A stretch of 64,000 nt of DNA from a candidate division WOR-1 bacterium RIFOXYB2_FULL_45_9 (lineage in GTDB: Bacteria > Margulisbacteria > WOR-1 > O2-12-FULL-45-9 > XYB2-FULL-48-7): the NCBI GenBank assembly GCA_001771575.1, contig MEUD01000001.1, forward strand, positions 1,303,277-1,367,276, written 5' to 3'. Numbering within the stretch: the first letter of the stretch is position 1; every line of letters starts with the position of its first letter. Shown piece by piece: positions 58,340 to 64,000 of the stretch. The position numbers were made by a program, and so were the translations under genes. A model generated the notes under the pieces. That model was not told where the DNA came from, ran no database searches, and saw nothing but the letters and a program-made list of their open reading frames with translations.

Positions 58340-59617
58340 ATGCTAAATAAGACCGCCATAGTACTGTTCTCTGATGATCATGAGCTTCCGCCGATCGTCC
58401 GGGAAGCGATGCGCGAGTGGGATGTACAGCTGGCCCCCGACCTTGAAACCGCCAGAGAACTGGTCCGGCTACAGCCGGCCGCGCTGGTCATTTTAGACAA
58501 CGACCTAAAAGCAATTGACGGTTTGACCGCCTTCCGGCAGTTGCGGCTTGTTGCCCCCGATCTAAAGGTCTTAATGCTCTCTTCGGCCAATGATATCCCT
58601 TTGGCGGTTTCGGCCGCCAAGCTTGGGGTTGCCGACTTCCTAAAAAAAACATTCGCCCTCTCCCAGCTCAAAGAAGCGATCGAAAGGCTCTCGGGCGGCA
58701 TTAGCAAGCCCTTTGTATCGCTCAGGACCGATTGGGGAAAAGGGGAAGGGCTAAAGAAGCTCTACGCGGAGATCCAGACGTTATCGTCAAATAATATTAT
58801 TTTGTTCGGAGAGACGGGGATAGATATCGGACCGGTCGCGGAGCTTATCCACCAAAACGGACGCCAGCGCTCGCGGCGGTTTGAGCGGATCGATCTTGCC
58901 TCGTTCAAGCGGGAAAACCTGGAAGCGTACTTTTGGACCTCGGTCCAGGAGTTGCTGGCGGCGCCGACCGCCGCCGCCCTGCAGGACGAAGACGAGCGGT
59001 GCGGGACATTGTACCTGGAAAACTTTGACCGTCTCGACCAGGGTTTTAAGAGTTCGATCCTGGAGTTTTTCAGGAAACGAAAAGAATCGCTTGATCAATC
59101 TACGGTAATCGTCATTGGGACAGAAGCCCAGGAACTGCTGGCCGCTCAATCGGCCGGGTACACGAAGCTGGTTATCCCCGCGCTAAGGGAGAGGAAAGGG
59201 GATTTTCCTTTTATCCTGGCCGCTTATCTTCAGAGGCTGGCGGTCGCCTGCGACAAAAACATTCTCGGGATATCTTCCGAAGCGATCAGTTTTCTTGCCG
59301 CGTATGACTTCCCCGGTAATTACCGTGAGCTGGAAGCGTTGGTCGAGAAGGCGGTCCTGAACTGCCGGGGAGAGGTCGTTTCCCTGGCCGACATTTCCGT
59401 CGATTACGAAACTTATAAAGAGATCTTTCTGAAGAAAGCTAGATTCGAAGGGTTGGTCTCTCTTGACGAGGTCCGGCGGGCGTTTGAGGCCGGGCTGTTC
59501 AATTTTCTGGCTCTCAAGAACGGCGATGACCTGGGGGGACTGGCGAGATATTTTGACCTTCCACGGACTGCGGTCGCCGACCGAATGAACGAACTAGCCG
59601 GTAATTCGCTTAATTAG
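58340..59617 (+). CDS. NtrC-family response regulator with degenerate AAA+ domain
   Basis: Receiver residues DD/D/S/K (FSDDHE, VILDNDL, MLSSAN, FLKKTF); C-terminal IPALRERKGDFPFILAAYLQR and FPGNYRELEALVEKAVL; Walker A GETGIDIG lacks GK. Confidence 0.85.
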   Translation: MLNKTAIVLFSDDHELPPIVREAMREWDVQLAPDLETARELVRLQPAALVILDNDLKAIDGLTAFRQLRLVAPDLKVLMLSSANDIPLAVSAAKLGVADFLKKTFALSQLKEAIERLSGGISKPFVSLRTDWGKGEGLKKLYAEIQTLSSNNIILFGETGIDIGPVAELIHQNGRQRSRRFERIDLASFKRENLEAYFWTSVQELLAAPTAAALQDEDERCGTLYLENFDRLDQGFKSSILEFFRKRKESLDQSTVIVIGTEAQELLAAQSAGYTKLVIPALRERKGDFPFILAAYLQRLAVACDKNILGISSEAISFLAAYDFPGNYRELEALVEKAVLNCRGEVVSLADISVDYETYKEIFLKKARFEGLVSLDEVRRAFEAGLFNFLALKNGDDLGGLARYFDLPRTAVADRMNELAGNSLN

Positions 59618-60931
59618 GTTTTCCGCTTTTTCTTTGGTGGGGGCTTCGGCCATGATCCTGATGATCGGCTCGGTGTTAGAAGCCCTAACATGGACCCAGG
59701 AGTCGTGAAAAACGACTTTGATCCCGTCTTTGGTGACCATCTCTTCTCCCGCGAAACTCTTTTTAACCTTTTCCAGCCACTCGTTGACCTCAAACTGACC
59801 GGCGCAGTCAACCTTGCTCTTGATCATGACGTACTGGGGGAGGCTTCTGGCGAGCTTGGATAAAGGTTGTCCGCTCTTGGCCATGTAATGGAGGATGAGG
59901 GCGATCCCGGCCAGGCTATCCCGGTTGTAGCCGACCTGCGGGAAAATGACCCCGCCGTTCCCTTCGCCGCCGATGATCGCTTCCTGCCTAATAATTTCTT
60001 CCACCACGTGGATCTCGCCGATCTTGGTCCTAACGACTTTGGCCCCGTAGCGCTTGGCGACGTCGTCGACGACCCGGCTGGTCGAGAGATTGGTGACAAT
60101 GGTATGTTTGCGCGCTTTCGCGTTGGGAGCAGCTTCGAGGATCGAAGCGGCGGCCAAGGCGAGGGTCAGTTCTTCGCCGATGGCGAAACCGCCGTCGGCG
60201 ACAATAGCGAGGCGGTCGGCGTCGGCGTCGACAACGAAACCGACATCGGTTTTTTTGGCCTGGACGTAAGAGGTGAGCTCGGTAATGTTTTCGGGAATCG
60301 GTTCCGGGTTGTGCGGGAAGGGGAGATGGACGTCGCAATTGATCGGCAGGACGATACAGCCTAATTTCTTTAAGAGCTCGACAAGGGCGACCGAGCCTGC
60401 GCCGTTACAACCGTCTAAGGCGACGCGGAACTTCTTTTTGCGGATCAGGTTGATGTCGACGACTTTAAGGACTTTTTTAATGTGAAGAGCGATTGCCTGG
60501 TCATTGGACTCGACTGTTTGCGGAGTGGCGACGCGGAACTTCTTTTTCTCGTAGAGGTCGATCAGCTTGGCCGCTTTTTTCTCGTTTAGGAACAACCCTT
60601 CCGGGGTCATGAACTTGATCCCGTTCCAGGGGAGGGGGTTATGGGAGGCGGTGACTACGATGCCGCCGTCGGCGCGCAGAAGCTTGGTCATAATCCCGAC
60701 CGTTGGGGTCGGGGCGATGCCGATATCTATTACTTTACAACCAGCCGAGAGAAGCCCGGCGTAGATGATCCCCTTTATGTATTCTGACGACGGCCGAGGA
60801 TCGATGCCTATAATGATCATTCCGCCGTTAGTGTAGGTCCCAAAGGCTTTGGCGAAGTCGAGGCAAAGCTCGGGGGTTAGTGAATCCGGGATCGTACCGC
60901 GGACGCCGGAGATCGAAATCTTTAGTGCCAT
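59594..60931 (-). CDS. glmM: Phosphoglucosamine mutase (GlmM/phosphohexomutase)
   Basis: MALKISISGVRGTIPDSLTPE, VVTASHNPLPWNGIKF, VVDADADRLAIV, GEGNGGVIFP. Confidence 0.87.
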   Translation of the reverse strand: MALKISISGVRGTIPDSLTPELCLDFAKAFGTYTNGGMIIIGIDPRPSSEYIKGIIYAGLLSAGCKVIDIGIAPTPTVGIMTKLLRADGGIVVTASHNPLPWNGIKFMTPEGLFLNEKKAAKLIDLYEKKKFRVATPQTVESNDQAIALHIKKVLKVVDINLIRKKKFRVALDGCNGAGSVALVELLKKLGCIVLPINCDVHLPFPHNPEPIPENITELTSYVQAKKTDVGFVVDADADRLAIVADGGFAIGEELTLALAAASILEAAPNAKARKHTIVTNLSTSRVVDDVAKRYGAKVVRTKIGEIHVVEEIIRQEAIIGGEGNGGVIFPQVGYNRDSLAGIALILHYMAKSGQPLSKLARSLPQYVMIKSKVDCAGQFEVNEWLEKVKKSFAGEEMVTKDGIKVVFHDSWVHVRASNTEPIIRIMAEAPTKEKAENLIKRITG

Positions 60932-60937
60932 ACCGGC

Positions 60938-60967
60938 ATTATAGCTTATGGGAGGGAAAGAGGGCAA
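60938..60967 (-). promoter_or_regulatory. Promoter of glmM
   Basis: Minus strand TTGCCC-N18-TATAAT, 6 nt before ATG. Confidence 0.55.
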
Positions 60968-61043
60968 ATGGGAAGAAAGGGTTGTAATCTTTAAAGAAAA
61001 GCGTATCATACTAATGGTTCAATAGTTATTGGAGGTAAAAATC

Positions 61044-61469
61044 ATGATTTACTTGATAAGCGCTGGTTTAATCTCCCTGGGTTTTGGTTTAATGCTGCTT
61101 CTTTACTCCCCCGTTTGTAAAATGGTCTGCCGGACTTGCGATCAGGTCGTTTTTGATCTAGACAAATTCACGGCGGGCTATCGGAATATTTTTGGCGGAC
61201 TGTTGATCCTGGTCACGATCATTATCGGCAGTGTCGCGGTCTTGACGCCGCAAACTCCCCAGCTTCATCTGTTTTGGGTCGTTTCTTTAGTTTTTGGACT
61301 GTTTTTCATCTTACTACCTAAGCAGTTGGCCAAGCTTTCTTTGGCGGCGAACCGGATGGTCTTTGACACCGAAAGTAGTGTTGCGGCTTATTGCCGGACA
61401 GTCGCTGTCGTTCTTCTTCTGGCGGGCGTCTACATATTGTATATCGCCTACGCTTTCGCGGGCCGCTAA
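61044..61469 (+). CDS. Small membrane protein, unknown
   Basis: Four hydrophobic segments; SD GGAGG at about 61032. Confidence 0.6.
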   Translation: MIYLISAGLISLGFGLMLLLYSPVCKMVCRTCDQVVFDLDKFTAGYRNIFGGLLILVTIIIGSVAVLTPQTPQLHLFWVVSLVFGLFFILLPKQLAKLSLAANRMVFDTESSVAAYCRTVAVVLLLAGVYILYIAYAFAGR

Positions 61470-61506
61470 TAAAAAAAGCTTACCGGGAAGCGGCTCGGAG
61501 ACCCAG

Positions 61507-61575
61507 GACGAGCGGGGCAGGACATTGTACCTGGAAAACCTTGAACATTTCGACCAGGGTTGTAAGAGCTCGATC
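61507..61575 (+). pseudogene. Duplicated fragment of the AAA+ Walker-B region of the 58340 regulator gene
   Basis: 69-nt ungapped match to 58991..59059 with 8 mismatches by hand; encodes DERGRTLYLENLEHFDQGCKSSI vs DERCGTLYLENFDRLDQGFKSSI. Confidence 0.8.
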
Positions 61576-61658
61576 AATGAGAAGAGAGAGCTGCAGCTTT
61601 ACCTAACGATTTCCACTTTGCTACCGAATACCACAAAAAACATGCTAAAATCCTAGCC

Positions 61659-62480
61659 ATGAACTATAAAAAACTGATCACTGTTTCATTTTTTTTATTC
61701 TTTTTGTTTGCCGGTTACTTTCTGGCTGGTTGCGGCAGAGTTCCCCTGACCGACAGGCAACAGCTATTGCTCGTCTCCGATGCCGATGTTGATGCTCTTG
61801 GGGCGCAGCAATACACTGAAGTTTTGGCCAAATCAAAGATCGTCACCGGGACCGTCGACCAGCAAAGGGTCGCCAGGGTCGGGAACCGGCTCTCTGCGGC
61901 GGTTGAAGATTTTGTCCGCAATAATGGGATCAGCTCTTCTGGGACCGGCTATAAGTGGGAGTTTGCCCTGATCGAAGATCCGACCGTCAACGCTTTCTGT
62001 CTTCCCGGCGGGAAGATCGCGGTTTATTCCGGCCTCCTCCCTGTGACTCGGAACGACGCGGGCTTGGCCGTCGTGATTTCCCACGAAATTGCCCATGCTT
62101 TGGCGAAACACAGCGCTGAACGGATCAGCCAGATCCTGCTGGTTCAATACGGCGGCGCGCAGTTGTCCGACGCCATCAAGAGCAACCCCGAAGAGACCAG
62201 GAATAATATTATGCTGGCGTTCGGTATCGGTGCGAACGTCGGCGTCCTCCTCCCCTATAGCCGGGTCCAGGAAAAGGAGGCCGACCGGATTGGCCTGGCT
62301 ATAATGGCTTACGCCGGTTATGACCCGAACGAAGCTTTAACGTTCTGGACCAGAATGGAGGATCTGTCGCCTTCAAGAACGCCGGAGATCCTTTCGACCC
62401 ATCCTCTTTCCACGACCAGGATCAGCGACATTAAGGCGGGAATACCAGAGGCGTTGAAGTATTATCGACCGGCGAAGTAG
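61659..62480 (+). CDS. M48-family metalloprotease lipoprotein
   Basis: Lipobox LAGC; VVISHEIAHALAKHSAE; EKEADRIGLAIMAYAGYDP. Confidence 0.92.
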   Translation: MNYKKLITVSFFLFFLFAGYFLAGCGRVPLTDRQQLLLVSDADVDALGAQQYTEVLAKSKIVTGTVDQQRVARVGNRLSAAVEDFVRNNGISSSGTGYKWEFALIEDPTVNAFCLPGGKIAVYSGLLPVTRNDAGLAVVISHEIAHALAKHSAERISQILLVQYGGAQLSDAIKSNPEETRNNIMLAFGIGANVGVLLPYSRVQEKEADRIGLAIMAYAGYDPNEALTFWTRMEDLSPSRTPEILSTHPLSTTRISDIKAGIPEALKYYRPAK

Positions 62481-62547
62481 GGAGAAAGCACAAAATACGA
62501 GGTTTCCAATCGTTGCAGTTTCCCAGGTTTTGTACTATCATAAAAAT

Positions 62548-63327
62548 ATGAGCGTAGTATTTGGCGCCATTATGCCGCATCCGCCGATAATTATTCCGGT
62601 GATCGGCAAAAACCGCTTAAAAGAAGCCGACAAAACCAGACGAGCCCTGGAGAGGATCTCGCAGACGATCAAAGAGAGAGACTTTGATACCATTGTTATC
62701 ATTACTCCCCACGGCCGGATCGGGCAGGCATCGGTTCCGGTTTACACCAGCCATGTTTTCGAGGGGAACTTTGCCGATTTTGGCTATCCCAAGCCTTCCA
62801 TTCTTTATAAAGGAGATCCGGCGCTCGGGCTGGCAGTCGTTAAAAATTCTCACTTAGCGTCGGCTCTGCCGGAGACGATCCTCGACCACGGAGTGATGGT
62901 CCCGCTCCATTATCCGACTGCCGCCGGGGTCAGTAAGCCGATCCTCCCGGTCGCGGTCGCCTTTATTCCGTTGGATAAACTATTTCAATTCGGTAAAACT
63001 TTGGCCGAGACCGCGAAAACGCTTGAACGAAAGATCCTGGTTGTCGCCTCCGCCGACATGTCCCACCGCTTGACTCCCGACGCGCCGTCCGGCTATTCCC
63101 CGAAAGGGAAGGAATTTGACGACAAACTTGTTTCGCTAGTCGAGAAATACGACGTTCAGGGGATCCTGAACTTTGATCCAGCCCTGGCAGACGAAGCGGG
63201 GCAGGACGCCCTTTGGTCAATCTCGGTCCTGCTCGGCGCCTTAGACGGCCAGCCGGTAAAGTCGGAGGTTCTGTCTTACGAAGGGCCATTTGGCGTCGGT
63301 TACATGGTGGCGGCGCTTCAACCATGA
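62548..63327 (+). CDS. AmmeMemoRadiSam system protein B / LigB-like class III extradiol dioxygenase-fold protein
   Basis: [41 protein letters not shown]. Confidence 0.82.
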   Translation: MSVVFGAIMPHPPIIIPVIGKNRLKEADKTRRALERISQTIKERDFDTIVIITPHGRIGQASVPVYTSHVFEGNFADFGYPKPSILYKGDPALGLAVVKNSHLASALPETILDHGVMVPLHYPTAAGVSKPILPVAVAFIPLDKLFQFGKTLAETAKTLERKILVVASADMSHRLTPDAPSGYSPKGKEFDDKLVSLVEKYDVQGILNFDPALADEAGQDALWSISVLLGALDGQPVKSEVLSYEGPFGVGYMVAALQP

Positions 63328-63836
63328 CCGAGCATCCGCTGGTCGCTCTTGCCAGACTGACGATTGCCACTTACTTAAACGAGGGGAGAGTTATCCCCCC
63401 GCCGAAAGAGCCAACTCCGGAGATGCGTGCCAAAGCGGGTGTCTTTGTGTCACTGCACAGGTATAATGCTTTGCGCGGTTGTATCGGGACTTTTGTTCCG
63501 ACAACTGAAAATGTCGCTAAAGAAATAATTCAAAACGCCGTTTCCGCGTCGACCGATGATCCCCGTTTTCCTCCGATGACCGCTGAAGAACTAAATGACC
63601 TGGAAATTTCGGTCGATGTTCTTTCGGCGCCGGAACCAATCAAGTCGGTTGCCGATCTCGACGCTAAAAGATTCGGAGTGATCGTTAAAGCGGGGCCCAG
63701 GCGCGGCCTTCTGCTTCCCGACCTTGAAGGGGTCGACACGCCTGAACAACAAATTGAAATTTGCCGCCAAAAAGGCGGCATCGGCAAAAACGAACCTGCA
63801 GACCTTTTCAGATTCGAAGTTAAGAGGTATCATTAG
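63324..63836 (+). CDS. AMMECR1-domain protein (AmmeMemoRadiSam system protein A)
   Basis: [63 protein letters not shown]. Confidence 0.93.
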   Translation: MTEHPLVALARLTIATYLNEGRVIPPPKEPTPEMRAKAGVFVSLHRYNALRGCIGTFVPTTENVAKEIIQNAVSASTDDPRFPPMTAEELNDLEISVDVLSAPEPIKSVADLDAKRFGVIVKAGPRRGLLLPDLEGVDTPEQQIEICRQKGGIGKNEPADLFRFEVKRYH

Positions 63837-63888
63837 GGAAAGGGAGACGGTTGACGGGATAAGGGACGAGAAAAAAGAGGGAGAAAAA

Positions 63889-64000
63889 ATGATTAAAGTG
63901 GGGATTATTGGAGCGAGCGGTTATGCCGGGATGTCGGTCTTGCAGATCCTCCTGCGGCATCCGGAAGTGAAAGTTGAATGGCTGATGTCGAGCGAGCGGT
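63889..64000 (+). CDS. argC: N-acetyl-gamma-glutamyl-phosphate reductase, N-terminus, truncated by window end
   Basis: MIKVGIIGASGYAGMSVLQILLRHPEVKVEWLMSSER. Confidence 0.9.
   Translation, partial: MIKVGIIGASGYAGMSVLQILLRHPEVKVEWLMSSER

Noticed and set aside
59594-61009. GlmM start at 61009
   Set aside because: The 26-residue extension crosses the -10 box; MALKISISGVRG at 60931 is the family-typical start.

Overview
The window is a gene-dense bacterial chromosome segment. I see no IS element, prophage, integrase, CRISPR array or rRNA. It holds about 60 protein genes and 5 tRNA genes: Pro-GGG, Val-UAC, Val-CAC, an Ile2-type CAU, and Gly-GCC. Most genes are housekeeping: glmS (partial), rlmN, proB, rpmA/rplU, leuS, clpC, dus, xseAB, trpBA, queF, pyrF, rpsA, speH/speB, rluD, lgt/lspA, ahcY, ileS, M23 peptidase plus bactofilin, rsmI, queA, tgt, a ppdK-dgt-dnaG-rpoD operon, rsfS, an LCP protein, yqeK, glmU N-domain, glmM, AMMECR1 and argC (partial). 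LolA-like, TonB and TonB-receptor genes suggest a diderm envelope. The lineage looks like an uncultured deep-branching bacterium, but I cannot assign it without searches. The more interesting signals are: (i) a repeated promoter architecture in which the -10 box ends 6-10 nt before the start codon, implying many leaderless mRNAs; (ii) all eight convergent gene junctions overlap or abut; (iii) divergent promoters that share one -35 box; (iv) a dGTPase gene that apparently starts with CTG and is truncated in the ORF track; (v) a zinc-finger (McsA-like)-ClpC fusion; (vi) an NtrC-like regulator with a degenerate ATPase, plus a 69-bp duplicated fragment of it 2.4 kb away; (vii) a very divergent ureohydrolase-like protein that keeps all metal-ligand positions; and (viii) several orphan repeat or Cys-rich proteins. 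I found no obviously new defence or mobile system.
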